DNA from: Cyanobacteria bacterium FACHB-63 | Lineage (GTDB): Bacteria > Cyanobacteriota > Cyanobacteriia > Leptolyngbyales > Leptolyngbyaceae | Length of the DNA: 64,000 nucleotides | Assembly: GCA_014695255.1 (NCBI GenBank) | Contig: JACJNX010000011.1 | Coordinates: 62,001-126,000, forward strand | Direction of reading: 5' to 3' | Shown: positions 25,810 through 34,561 of the stretch, piece after piece | Layout of the letters: each line of letters opens with the position of its first letter | Numbering within the stretch: the stretch's first letter is position 1 | Notes under the pieces: model-generated | What the model saw: only the letters and a program-made list of their open reading frames with translations | Told to the model about the DNA's origin: nothing | The model's database searches: none | Translations under genes and position numbers: made by a program

Positions 25810-27021
25810 ATGCAAGACTTTGACTTCAACTTTAATCAGTTCAATCAATTCAACCAAAATAAACAGAAAGGACAAAGTCTACTCGCAGCAGGTTGGCGAC
25901 CGTTGAATCGTGATTTTGACTGGAGCTATTTTCTACAGCTAGCCCAAGAGGACTCAGAAGAATTAAACCGCCGCATGATGGGAGCCGTCAGCACGGTCGC
26001 AGATGCTTTAGGACGCAATCATCAGACCTGGTGGTCAAATGCGATCAATCTATTTTCGTCCTACACTCGCGGCGAGATTGATCAAGTTTGGAACTATCTC
26101 ACGCCTGATCCGCCTTATCCCGACTATCGCTATCGAGACACGCTCAGCGTTGAAACTCCGATTCGTCAGATTGTCAGCCGCAATAACATTCCGATCGACT
26201 ACGTTCTCACGCGCCTACAAGAAACCACAATCCGCCAAACCCTCGCAATTTTGGGACGACCGGATTTAATCATGCAAAGCTATCTGGATCGATCGTTTTA
26301 TTTTCCCGTAGAGCGGTTTGAGAATTGGGATCGACTGGATATTGTTAGTAGCGCTTATGCTTACTGGGCAGCGCATGAAGTGTGGTTGCAGATTGATTAT
26401 GTCGATCGGGGGCGACGCTACTGGACGCTGATGGCAAAAAACATGGCTCCGCTCATCCAAAAGTCTACTTACGGATTAGCAGTCATGCTGAGTGGCTATC
26501 AAAGCCGCGTCGGACAGATTCACGCCCAGTTTGCAGTCCGGGACTTTCCGCCAGAGATTCAAGCCTTTACGGATACCGTACAGCAAACAGTGATGAATCA
26601 ACACCGTTTAGCTGTATTGGTGCATGGTGATCCTGGAACTGGTAAAACTGCTTGGACACAAGCGATCGCCAAAGAAGTTCTAGTCCCGCTGGGTTATGTA
26701 ATCTTCATTCTGGATCATGATGCAGTTGAGAACTTTGTGCCACCGAGCTATTTAGAACGGATTTGTCTGATCATCAATGAGGCAGATAACTTAGCACAGG
26801 ATCGATCAACTGAAATTGCTCAATCGAACAATAAGACAGAACACATTCTCAGCTTGCTCGATGGAACGCTGTACCAGAGCGTCGTGAGTGTTGGCAACTT
26901 TGAGTTAGAGCAAAAGTTAGTTGTACTGATGACTTGTAATACAACAGAGCGACTTGATCCAGCGATGTTGCGCAAGGGTCGAGTTGATCTGATGTGCGAG
27001 TTTAACCATCGCTTTGTGTGA
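25810..27021 (+). CDS. AAA+ ATPase (BCS1/CDC48-like single domain) with unique N-terminal domain
   Basis: It has 403 residues. The start FDFNFNQFNQFNQNKQ is a low-complexity Asn/Phe tract. A domain of about 225 residues without a recognised family follows. The AAA module (about 255-400) has Walker A GDPGTGKTA, Walker B ICLIINEAD, sensor 1 VLMTCNTTERLDPAML and the arginine of RKGRVD. The single AAA domain and the N-terminal substrate-type domain suggest a remodelling ATPase; the target is unknown. The gene stands alone and is followed by a long hairpin repeat. Confidence 0.7.
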   Translation: MQDFDFNFNQFNQFNQNKQKGQSLLAAGWRPLNRDFDWSYFLQLAQEDSEELNRRMMGAVSTVADALGRNHQTWWSNAINLFSSYTRGEIDQVWNYLTPDPPYPDYRYRDTLSVETPIRQIVSRNNIPIDYVLTRLQETTIRQTLAILGRPDLIMQSYLDRSFYFPVERFENWDRLDIVSSAYAYWAAHEVWLQIDYVDRGRRYWTLMAKNMAPLIQKSTYGLAVMLSGYQSRVGQIHAQFAVRDFPPEIQAFTDTVQQTVMNQHRLAVLVHGDPGTGKTAWTQAIAKEVLVPLGYVIFILDHDAVENFVPPSYLERICLIINEADNLAQDRSTEIAQSNNKTEHILSLLDGTLYQSVVSVGNFELEQKLVVLMTCNTTERLDPAMLRKGRVDLMCEFNHRFV

Positions 27022-27104
27022 GTTTAGTAGCTGTCTCATGCCTGCTTCTAGAAGTTCTGTTACACTTCAGAGGATGTTTGAAAATTCTCTGATCGCTGCG
27101 ACAT

Positions 27105-27234
27105 CCCGCCCTGAACTAGAAGTTCGGGCTAATCGACGAAAGTCCATTAGAAATGGGCTAAGAACCTCAAACTTGCGCTCAGGCTACTTCAGTAGACTTT
27201 CTCTCGTTAGCCCGAACTTCCAGTTCAGGGCGGG
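27105..27234. repeat. Long imperfect hairpin, nested repeat element
   Basis: CCCGCCCTGAACT at 27105 and AGTTCAGGGCGGG ending at 27234 form the outer arms. Inside, GAAGTTCGGGCTAA and TTAGCCCGAACTTC, and then ACGAAAGTC and GACTTTCTC, continue the stem, giving a hairpin of about 130 nt. The flanking text AGAGGATGTTTGAA (27069) also occurs at 52083 beside another CCCGCC hairpin, so this is a dispersed family. Confidence 0.75.
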
Positions 27235-27276
27235 AGCGCAACGTAGTGGAGAGGTGATCGATACTTTTCATGTTAT

Positions 27277-27891
27277 CTACTGACGTAGAAACAGTTGCGT
27301 GATGTAGTACGTATTATTCTTTTTCCAGACTCCTACTCCAGTCTCAGCATAAATCGGGCGCAAAATGTTCTCTCGATGCCCCGGACTATCCAGCCATCCC
27401 TCGACCGCTGCGGGGGCGGGCTGAGCTACATTTGTTCCTTTGAATAAGTTCTCACCGACAGCAATATAAAAAATGCGATCGGCACGAACACGATCGGCGG
27501 GTGTTGTCCCATCAGGACTGGTATGGCTGAAAAAGTTCTTCTCCGCCATTTGCTTGCTGTAGCGTCGAGCCACTGCTGCAAGTCGATTGTTGTTTTTCAA
27601 TCCCGATAATCCATCTTGCTGCCGGACTTGATTAATTTGCTGATAGATTGCCGTCTCAATTCGTGCGGTGGTGGTCGATTGTACTGGAGTTGGAGGAGTT
27701 GACGGCTGAGAGGAAGGACGTTCAAGAATTGGAAAATCGGGAAATCGCTCTCTGATCTGCTTGCATCCCGTTGTCGCTAATATCAGCGCGGTACACCCAA
27801 TGCCCATGAGCCAAGATGCTTGACAATGCCGCGTTTTTCTTGTGATGTGTGTTGATTTGCAGGAGTTCGTCTTAAATTCGCTAGGTTGCAT
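27277..27891 (-). CDS. CAP/SCP-domain lipoprotein
   Basis: It has 204 residues. A basic N-region and hydrophobic segment end in the lipobox LATTGC (Cys43). A Pro/Ser/Thr linker follows, then a CAP domain (about 75-204) with INQVRQQDGL, NFFSHTSPDG, GENLFKG and SPGHRENIL. The CAP His/Glu set of the PR-1/SCP family is present. Bacterial members are extracytoplasmic with unclear function, often stress- or envelope-linked. The ATG at 27891 keeps a normal basic N-region; the later Met29 would leave too short a signal. Confidence 0.8.
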   Translation of the reverse strand: MQPSEFKTNSCKSTHITRKTRHCQASWLMGIGCTALILATTGCKQIRERFPDFPILERPSSQPSTPPTPVQSTTTARIETAIYQQINQVRQQDGLSGLKNNNRLAAVARRYSKQMAEKNFFSHTSPDGTTPADRVRADRIFYIAVGENLFKGTNVAQPAPAAVEGWLDSPGHRENILRPIYAETGVGVWKKNNTYYITQLFLRQ

Positions 27892-27994
27892 GATACGAGG
27901 CGGTGCGATCGGCTTTTCTCTAATCTAGCAATCTGAATCCTGCGATTTCTTGATTCTACCCATACACTAGGATTGAAACTTAACCCAGATATCT

Positions 27995-28498
27995 ATGCTG
28001 AAACGTACTGTCCTATTGGTCTTAATTGCATCCTTTTGTTGGTTTGGAGTGAGTGCAAATGCAATTGCACTTTCGTTCAATACTCCGATCGCAACTCTAT
28101 TCTCATTCTCAGGAACTCGCCCGACCAATTTAGGCTTAAACAACGATCGCTTTGCAGAGTGTCCAAGCACACCCAATTGCGTCAATAGCTTTAGCACCGA
28201 TTCAACTCACGAGATTGCACCGATTTCCTACTCTGTTCAGCCTGAAGCAGCGATCGCCAAGTTGAAACAAACGATTGAATCCTTACCTCGCACCAAGATC
28301 ATCAAAGCCACAGATAACTATATCTATGCAGAATTTACCTCTAAGATCATGGGCTTTGTAGATGATGTGGAATTTTACCTAGACAAACCTGCAAATGTGA
28401 TTCAGGTGCGATCGGCTTCTCGAATGGGAGAATCAGACCTCGGAGTGAATCGCCAGCGAATCGAGGAGATTCGCGCTCAGCTTAAAGCCATTGGTTAA
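27995..28498 (+). CDS. DUF1499 secreted protein
   Basis: The 167-residue protein has a cleavable signal peptide (about 1-25, ending ANAIA). The DUF1499 core begins FAECPSTPNCVNS, with a conserved Cys pair, and continues PEAAIAKLKQTIESLPRTKI and VDDVEFYLD. The function is unknown; the family is common in cyanobacteria and plastids. It is divergent from the CAP gene, and its end overlaps the convergent exoD-like gene by 17 bases. Confidence 0.8.
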   Translation: MLKRTVLLVLIASFCWFGVSANAIALSFNTPIATLFSFSGTRPTNLGLNNDRFAECPSTPNCVNSFSTDSTHEIAPISYSVQPEAAIAKLKQTIESLPRTKIIKATDNYIYAEFTSKIMGFVDDVEFYLDKPANVIQVRSASRMGESDLGVNRQRIEEIRAQLKAIG

Positions 28499-29084
28499 TC
28501 AGATCCGGCGCTCTCCAAAGCAAATAAACGACGACAGCACAAATGGCAGTGATCAAGGCAGTCAGACCATAAGCCACACACATCAGTAATCCATCCGATT
28601 CGAGCATTGCCACCACTAAAAGCAATATCCCGATCGTTGGAAATGGATTAGTAAATGGAATCGGTGCAATCAGCAAAATGGCTAACCAAGTAATGCACAA
28701 TCCATTGAACTGCCAGATATGAGGGTTAGATGCAATCCGTCTGAAGCGAGGGCGCGTGATTTTTTCGAGAATGCGCGTCACTCGCCGAACATTTTTAAGC
28801 AACTCTCGCGCAAAAAAAGTTGGGAATCGAAACTGCGCCACTTTCTTTGGCAACCAGGGAGATCGCTTCCCTAACGCCATCTGCACGCCTAATAAAATGC
28901 ACCCCGTTCCTGGAACTCCCGTCAACCCAGGCGGCACCGGAAACAAAAACGGAATCACCAAAAGCGCGATCACCAAGCAAAAACCACGTTCTGAGGTTTC
29001 AGCTAGGATGGTTGCGATCGTCAAGGGTTCTTCAGCCAGCCGCTTTAGCAGAGATTCAATATCTTGAGAAAAACGAAGGTGCAT
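28482..29084 (-). CDS. ExoD-family membrane protein (exopolysaccharide synthesis)
   Basis: The 200 residues match the ExoD family: an N-terminal helix pair with FLFPVPPGLTGVPGTG, then about four membrane segments, including LAILLIAPIPFTNPFPTIGILLL and a C-terminal LTALITAICAVVVYLL. ExoD affects exopolysaccharide production in rhizobia; its molecular role is unknown. It is monocistronic, with a hairpin upstream at 29091. Confidence 0.8.
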   Translation of the reverse strand: MHLRFSQDIESLLKRLAEEPLTIATILAETSERGFCLVIALLVIPFLFPVPPGLTGVPGTGCILLGVQMALGKRSPWLPKKVAQFRFPTFFARELLKNVRRVTRILEKITRPRFRRIASNPHIWQFNGLCITWLAILLIAPIPFTNPFPTIGILLLVVAMLESDGLLMCVAYGLTALITAICAVVVYLLWRAPDLINQWL

Positions 29085-29090
29085 AGCGCA

Positions 29091-29146
29091 ATCACTGATC
29101 CGATACTAAAATTCTGACGCAAATTTTTTGTATCCGGATCAGTGAT
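29091..29146. repeat. Hairpin between the SDR and ExoD-like genes
   Basis: ATCACTGATC at 29091-29100 pairs with GATCAGTGAT at 29137-29146. The stem continues inward (CGATAC against GTATCCG). On the minus strand it could end the SDR transcript, but it lacks a following T-run. Confidence 0.6.
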
Positions 29147-29159
29147 GTTTTAGAATCAT

Positions 29160-29954
29160 CTAGTTTGCTGAACCGGGTTCAGTGAGTTGACGATGCCCTG
29201 CGGCTTTAAGCGGTTCGGGTAGAGCTTGAACGACTGCGGCTTGAACTTTATTCATGACAGAGCCGCCGACGACTTCATCTTTGCCTGCCATCATCGCTTC
29301 AAAACCCTGTTTGGCAACCTGAGCCGGATCGTCTTTTTTGTTTGCCCCTGCTCTGGTGTCATCCATGTCAGCACGATGGAAGAAATTTGTCTCGGTCGGT
29401 CCTGGCATTAATGCAGTCACAGTTACGCCTGAATCTTTCAACTCATTGTGAAGTGCCTGTGAGAACGATCGTAAAAATGTCTTCGTTGCCGCATAAACCG
29501 CCTCAAACGGGCCTGGCATTAATGCGGCGATCGACGAGGCAAACAGAATGCGACCTTTGCCCTGTTCGACCATCTGTTTTGCGACGCGCTTGGCAAGATG
29601 CACCGAAGATGTAATGTTGAGATTAATCATCTTGATTTCTTCTTGCAAATCGGTTTCGATGAACTTGCCGCCAAGTCCAAATCCAGCGTTGATGGCGATC
29701 GCGTCTACAGGTCGTCCAGTCGATTGAATCGCCTGATAGAGGGTTTCAACGCCTTCGTATTCTGCCAAATCAGCCTGTACCGTTAAGACTTCTGCGCCCA
29801 TTTGCTTAAATGTTGGGGCGACTTCGTTGATCTTTGAATCGGTTGCGGTGATCACAAGGTCAAATCCATTTTCGGCAAACTGCTTTGCCAACTCATAGCC
29901 AATGCCATTGGACGCACCCGTCACTACAGCAAGCGGGCGATTTGATGTATTCAT
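29160..29954 (-). CDS. Short-chain dehydrogenase/reductase (classical SDR)
   Basis: The 264 residues have the cofactor loop TGASNGIG at 13-20, the NAG motif (INAGFG), and the Ser-Tyr-Lys catalytic set in LFASSIAAL and YAATK. The C-terminus is slightly extended. It is an NAD(P)-dependent oxidoreductase, and the substrate cannot be predicted from this. It is a single gene between two minus-strand units. Confidence 0.85.
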   Translation of the reverse strand: MNTSNRPLAVVTGASNGIGYELAKQFAENGFDLVITATDSKINEVAPTFKQMGAEVLTVQADLAEYEGVETLYQAIQSTGRPVDAIAINAGFGLGGKFIETDLQEEIKMINLNITSSVHLAKRVAKQMVEQGKGRILFASSIAALMPGPFEAVYAATKTFLRSFSQALHNELKDSGVTVTALMPGPTETNFFHRADMDDTRAGANKKDDPAQVAKQGFEAMMAGKDEVVGGSVMNKVQAAVVQALPEPLKAAGHRQLTEPGSAN

Positions 29955-30036
29955 GTGAAATCCCTTTGTAAAACGCTGATTGTTATCGATCGTAAAAAGG
30001 CAACAATGCGATCGCGTCTTTACAAAGGAAGAGGTG

Positions 30037-30735
30037 TTACACCAAAGCCGGAACTGCTCTCAGAATGCTTTCAAACAGCGCTAATCCATCCACACAGCCG
30101 AGAGCACGATCGGAAGCCCGTTCCGGGTGCGGCATCATGCCCAACACATTGCCCTGACGATTACAAATGCCAGCGATGTGATTCAGTGAGCCATTAGAAT
30201 TGCTTTCGGGTGTGAGATTGCCAGCCGGATCACAGTAGCGAAAGAGAATTTGGTTATGGTCTTCGAGTGATTTCAACGTATCCGCATCGGCATAATAACT
30301 GCCTTCTCCATGTGCGATCGGGAACTCGACGACTTGACCTTTCTGGTAATTCTGCGTCCACACCAAATCATTCCGTTCCACCCGCAGAGGAACACGATCG
30401 CAAATAAAATGCAAATCCCGATTTCGCACCAATGCACCCGGCAGCAATCCCGCTTCGGTTAACACTTGAAACCCGTTACAAATGCCGAGAACTAACTTTC
30501 CAGCATTGGCATGATCGATCGTTGATCGCATCACCGGAGAAAACCGAGCGATCGCCCCACAGCGGAGATAATCCCCATAACTAAATCCACCCGGAACCAC
30601 GACGGCATCAATATCAGACAAATCACTTTCTTCATGCCAAATCATTCGAGTCGGCTGACCGAGTATCCCTTCTGTCACCCAGACAATATCGCGATCGCAG
30701 TTCGATCCCGGAAACACTAAAACACCAAATTTCAT
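30037..30735 (-). CDS. purQ: Phosphoribosylformylglycinamidine synthase, glutaminase subunit
   Basis: PurQ releases ammonia from glutamine for FGAM synthase (PurL) in purine synthesis. The start is the ATG at 30735, preceded by a near-perfect AAGGAGG; the frame upstream is only open by chance. The 232 residues show FPGSNCDRD, the nucleophile Cys86 in GICNGFQ, and the C-terminal MMPHPERA with the His/Glu pair. It follows purS on the same strand, 82 bases apart, with a short repeat between them. Confidence 0.95.
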   Translation of the reverse strand: MKFGVLVFPGSNCDRDIVWVTEGILGQPTRMIWHEESDLSDIDAVVVPGGFSYGDYLRCGAIARFSPVMRSTIDHANAGKLVLGICNGFQVLTEAGLLPGALVRNRDLHFICDRVPLRVERNDLVWTQNYQKGQVVEFPIAHGEGSYYADADTLKSLEDHNQILFRYCDPAGNLTPESNSNGSLNHIAGICNRQGNVLGMMPHPERASDRALGCVDGLALFESILRAVPALV

Positions 30736-30757
30736 CGCGATCCTCCTTACATCTTCA

Positions 30758-30788
30758 AAGTCCCCCACTCGCGGGGAATTTAGGGGGC
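30758..30788. repeat. Copy of the AGTCCCCCA/GGGGGC repeat between purS and purQ
   Basis: AAGTCCCCCACTCGCGGGGA is followed by ATTTAGGGGGC. It matches the family at 10605, 15602 and 15676 and lies directly upstream of the purQ ribosome binding site, so it is transcribed within the operon. Confidence 0.6.
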
Positions 30789-30817
30789 ACAAATCCCCCA
30801 AAACAAAGCAAACCGAC

Positions 30818-31084
30818 TTAAACCGCCGCCAGCGCTTGAAGCTCAATCCGATAATTCTCAATCACCGGATTCGCCAACAACTGATCACAAATCACATCCA
30901 ACTGCTCTCGTGCTGCCGTTTCACTCTCGGCAGTCAGCGACAATTCCACATACTTCCCGATTCTGACTTGCTCCACGTTGGAGTAGCCCATATGCGCCAA
31001 TCCCGACTGTACCGCCGTCCCTGCGGGATCTAAGACCGAAGGACGAAGAGTAACATAGATCTGAGCTTGAAATTTTTGAGTCAC
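30818..31084 (-). CDS. purS: Phosphoribosylformylglycinamidine synthase subunit PurS
   Basis: The small PurS subunit bridges PurQ and PurL and channels ammonia. The GTG at 31084 (AGGAAAG upstream) gives an 88-residue protein with the typical start [20 protein letters not shown]; the frame upstream of this is chance. The motif [12 protein letters not shown] is diagnostic. It is followed by purQ. Confidence 0.92.
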   Translation of the reverse strand: MTQKFQAQIYVTLRPSVLDPAGTAVQSGLAHMGYSNVEQVRIGKYVELSLTAESETAAREQLDVICDQLLANPVIENYRIELQALAAV

Positions 31085-31176
31085 AGTCGCTTTCCTAATC
31101 GTGAAACGTTCTGAAAACCTATCTATTCTAAGACTGCGTTGATTCAAAACGGCATTGATCTCTACAATTTATCAAT

Positions 31177-31569
31177 ATGAAAACACAGCGCACCCGCAGC
31201 CAAGACCGCATTCTCAATATCCTCAAGAGTCTCAATCGATCGATTTCTGCTCAAGATCTCTATGTCGAGTTGCGAAATCGCGATCAGGGGATGGGATTGG
31301 CAACGGTGTACCGAGCGTTAGAGGCTTTGAAGTTAGAAGGCATGGTGCAAGTGCGAACGCTCTCAAATGGTGAATCGCTTTATGGCTTAATTCAGGAAGA
31401 TCGGCATCATTTAACTTGTTTGCAGTGTGGTGAATCCGTGGCGATCGATGAATGTCCCGTTCATGCCCTAGAACAACAGTTAAATCAATCGCACCGCTTC
31501 AAAATCTACTATCACATGCTGGAATTTTTCGGCATGTGCGATCGCTGCCAAGCGAAAACCGAGGTTTAG
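31177..31569 (+). CDS. Fur-family metalloregulator (Zur/FurB-like)
   Basis: The 130-residue DNA-binding repressor has a winged-helix domain with SISAQDLYVELR and the recognition helix GLATVYRALEAL. The dimerisation domain holds two Cys pairs (CLQC, CDRC) for structural zinc, and HHL and YYHMLEFF supply regulatory-site residues. The short length and the HHLTCLQCG region point to the Zur/FurB group rather than iron-sensing Fur, but that is a lean, not proof. It is divergent from purS by about 90 bp. Confidence 0.75.
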   Translation: MKTQRTRSQDRILNILKSLNRSISAQDLYVELRNRDQGMGLATVYRALEALKLEGMVQVRTLSNGESLYGLIQEDRHHLTCLQCGESVAIDECPVHALEQQLNQSHRFKIYYHMLEFFGMCDRCQAKTEV

Positions 31570-33779
31570 GGATGCGATCGCGAGTCCCCAAATTGTTCGC
31601 GCACCCCATTCAATAACATTCGCTGTTCTGCTCGTGAGATCGCTCGATGAGCCATGTCTACGACTGACAAATTGACTGAGATCGCATCCACTCCCCACTC
31701 AACCCAGCGATCGATCAGTTCAGACGTGATCGGCGCTTGGGTCGAAATCGAGCAGGGGATTTGTAAGCGATGAGCCGATTGAATCAATTGAGCGATCGCA
31801 TTCATCACGGCCGGATGCGTTTCATCAAACGCCTGTACCATCGCACTTTGGTCGCGATCGACTCCGAGAATCAACTGAGTTAAATCGCTCGTCCCGATGC
31901 AAATTCCCTGAACACCTGCCTCGACATACTCCGGCAGCAAAAACAACACAGAAGGCACTTCTGCCATAATCCAAAGCTGAAACTGAGCATAACCAAACAA
32001 TCCCGCTTGCTCGACTCGACGACGACAAAAGACAAATTCTTCGACCGTCCGCACAAACGGCAAAATCAACCTCAAATTAGAGCAGCCTGCTTGTAACGCT
32101 TGTTCAAGTGCAGCAAGTTCAAGATCAAAGCGCTCCGGATGTCGAATATAACTGAGTGTTCCGCGCATTCCCAGCATTGGATTCGTTTCCGGTGGCGTAA
32201 CTTGAAACTCATGCGATCGCAAATCTAAACTGCGATAAAATACCGGACGTGGCGCAAACGATCGAGCAAATTGCTCGATCTGCTCGGCTAATCGGTCTTG
32301 ATCAAGCGACTCTAGCATTCCTCCCAGCATTAGCTCTGATCTTAATAATCCGATTCCATCAATATTGATATTCTCTGCATCTGCGATTGAATCGACTTGA
32401 CTGAGATTAATCATCAATTTTGTCGCAGTTGTATTCCAAGTCTGCTCGATTCGCGTTGCTTTTGGTGATGCTTGAGCCGTTTGATGAGTAAGCGTGACTG
32501 ATCCAGTATTTCCATTAACAACGATCGTTTCTCCAGTGTGAATTCGTGTCGTTGCCCCTTGCGCTCCTACGATCGCGGGAATTCCCATTTCTCGCGCCAA
32601 AATTGCCCCGTGGCTGGTCATTCCACCCTGTTCAGAGACGATCGCAGCGGCGTATTTGAGCAAGGGAATCCAACTTGGCAAAATCATTGAAGTAACCAGC
32701 ACAGAACCCGCTGGAACTGGAGTGTCTGGTAATTCTAGACCGCTCAGCACAAAAGCAGGGGCGATCGCTTGTCCGGGAGCCGCCGCCAATCCGAAAACGA
32801 TCGCTTGATCTGAACCCGCCGGAATCGGCTCTGGACTGACCATCGGAGCAGCATTTCGAGCTGTGGTGATGTAGAGATGTGAGTCCAAAAACTGCCACTC
32901 TAAAGCAGTAGGAAATTGCAGGGTTTGAGCGAGAGTGCAGAGGGCTTCTTGCTGGGATGGCTGCAAAACGGGCGCGGTTTCGTTGAGGTGCGATCGTGCG
33001 AGGGGTTCCGTTCCCGCTTGAATGTGATAGGCGATCGTTTGTCGTCCTGCTTGCTTGAGTTGAATCTGGTCTTCGGAAATTTGATAGAGTTCTGGCTGCA
33101 CTTCACCCCACGCGATCGCAAAATTTAAGCCGCGAGTTGCAGCAATTTCCCACTGAGGCGGCTGACCTTGCAGCGAACCGGATGCCGTAACGCTGACGAT
33201 CGGTTGAATCAGCACTGCGAAGTGAATTTGCTGAATTTCAAGCTTTGCGCCTTGCCAATAGACCAGATTTTGCGCTCGAAATAGTTCTGCCCACAGATGC
33301 TTGAGCGCGATCGCCAAATCGCTCATCTCTAGAGTGCAGATTTGCGGCTCGATTAAATCACAGAGTTCCTGGCTGGAAAATGGCGCGTCGAGCGCGATCG
33401 AGGGACGCAGGATCACAGCCGAGGGTGCGCCTAAATCGGGCAACTGTACAATTAACTGTGCAATTGCGTTCTCAATTTCTAACATCCAGTCTTCTGGAAG
33501 TTCGGCGTGTTGCATCGTTTGGCGAATTTGCCGAGCGATCGTTTGAAGCTGCTGTGAGTCTTCGAGATTCAGACGCAAAGAGGAGTAAGGCAAATCGGCA
33601 AATAAGGGCTGCAACCAGTGAATCGTTTCGAGGAAGTGACGAAACCGCGTTGCTGCCAACACGACACTCGGAAGCACTGGAAATCCTTTCTGAGCGATCG
33701 CACTCAGTTGTAGTGCTTGTTCCCCTACCTGTGTTTGATGTTGCGATTCAATTTGATCGAGCGAGAACAAAGTTTCCAC
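31566..33779 (-). CDS. PEP-synthase-like protein with degenerate ATP-grasp and no catalytic Cys
   Basis: The start GTG at 33779 gives about 737 residues; the frame stays open to 34067 but would run into comF. Order of parts: a worn PPDK/PEPS N-terminal domain in which the usual VRSSA-x-x-ED reads LRPSIALDA; the swivel His in GGMTSHGAILAREMG; and the PEP-binding TIM barrel (LRSELML, FIT-like MLGMRG, IGTSDLTQLILGVDRD). At the place of the catalytic CGQ in PEP synthase (ICGQ-P) the sequence is SISTQAP, Ser for Cys. It could be a regulatory or partial-reaction paralogue. Its 3' end touches the Fur-family gene. Confidence 0.65.
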   Translation of the reverse strand: METLFSLDQIESQHQTQVGEQALQLSAIAQKGFPVLPSVVLAATRFRHFLETIHWLQPLFADLPYSSLRLNLEDSQQLQTIARQIRQTMQHAELPEDWMLEIENAIAQLIVQLPDLGAPSAVILRPSIALDAPFSSQELCDLIEPQICTLEMSDLAIALKHLWAELFRAQNLVYWQGAKLEIQQIHFAVLIQPIVSVTASGSLQGQPPQWEIAATRGLNFAIAWGEVQPELYQISEDQIQLKQAGRQTIAYHIQAGTEPLARSHLNETAPVLQPSQQEALCTLAQTLQFPTALEWQFLDSHLYITTARNAAPMVSPEPIPAGSDQAIVFGLAAAPGQAIAPAFVLSGLELPDTPVPAGSVLVTSMILPSWIPLLKYAAAIVSEQGGMTSHGAILAREMGIPAIVGAQGATTRIHTGETIVVNGNTGSVTLTHQTAQASPKATRIEQTWNTTATKLMINLSQVDSIADAENINIDGIGLLRSELMLGGMLESLDQDRLAEQIEQFARSFAPRPVFYRSLDLRSHEFQVTPPETNPMLGMRGTLSYIRHPERFDLELAALEQALQAGCSNLRLILPFVRTVEEFVFCRRRVEQAGLFGYAQFQLWIMAEVPSVLFLLPEYVEAGVQGICIGTSDLTQLILGVDRDQSAMVQAFDETHPAVMNAIAQLIQSAHRLQIPCSISTQAPITSELIDRWVEWGVDAISVNLSVVDMAHRAISRAEQRMLLNGVREQFGDSRSHP

Positions 33780-33900
33780 AGTCAGCGATTTTTCCGACGA
33801 CTCTTGATTGTATGAGACTTGCTTCGCCAGTCCCGAATTGATCAGAATAAATGAATGTTTGCTGAAGGGCACTTTAAAGCGATGGTTTTGGTGGCTTGCG

Positions 33901-34557
33901 ATGCTCGATCGATTATTAAATTTCGTTCTGCAAAAATCTTGTCCTTTATGCGATCGCGCCACTTCTGAGCTACTTTGTCGCAATTGCCAGCGTTGCTTAG
34001 AGCGCGATCGTCTCACCCATCCTGCACAATTTTGGCAGCAGCAGCCTCGATTATTTGCTTGGGGCAACTATAGCGATGCGCTCAAGCGCACGATCGCGAA
34101 ATTAAAATACGATCAACACCCCGAATTAGCCGCGCTGCTGGGCGAAAACTTAGCGCGATCGTGGCTAGACGCTTCGCTGGGCCGGGATAAATTAGCGATC
34201 GTTCCCATCCCGCTGCATCTGGAAAAACAACAGCAGCGCGGATACAACCAGGCAGAATTAGTCTCACGCGCTTTTTGCAGAGTCACCGGGGATTTACATC
34301 AACCCATGGGCTTGCAGCGCATTCGGGCAACTGAAGCCCTCTTTAACTTATCGCCGAGAGAGCGAGAGCGAATGCTAAACCAGGTGTTTGAACTTGGAAA
34401 AATCCAGCCCGATCGACCCGTATTACTCATTGACGATATTTACACCACTGGCGCAACTGCCCGCGCTGCAATTCAGGTGTTGCACCGCAATCGCATTCGA
34501 GTATTAGGAATTGCGGTTGTGGCAACACCGATCTCAGATTTACGATCGGTGCTGTAA
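33901..34557 (+). CDS. comF: ComF-family amidophosphoribosyltransferase-like protein
   Basis: It has 218 residues from the ATG at 33901; the frame extends upstream without support. An N-terminal zinc finger (CPLC and CRNCQRC) is followed by the phosphoribosyltransferase domain. The latter has VPIPLH, RGYNQAELVSRAF, and the PRPP loop LLIDDIYTTGATA. ComF proteins take part in DNA uptake and transformation in competent bacteria; in cyanobacteria their role is less clear. It is divergent from the PEP-synthase-like gene and convergent with the sensor kinase gene (4 bases apart). Confidence 0.85.
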   Translation: MLDRLLNFVLQKSCPLCDRATSELLCRNCQRCLERDRLTHPAQFWQQQPRLFAWGNYSDALKRTIAKLKYDQHPELAALLGENLARSWLDASLGRDKLAIVPIPLHLEKQQQRGYNQAELVSRAFCRVTGDLHQPMGLQRIRATEALFNLSPRERERMLNQVFELGKIQPDRPVLLIDDIYTTGATARAAIQVLHRNRIRVLGIAVVATPISDLRSVL

Positions 34558-34561
34558 TCGT

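Noticed and set aside
27014-27283. 89-codon frame after the AAA ATPase
   Set aside because: It lies within the long hairpin repeat and has no protein-like composition.
33780-34067. Upstream extension of the PEP-synthase-like gene
   Set aside because: It would overlap comF, and its sequence (Ser/Arg/Cys-rich) is unlike the rest of the protein.
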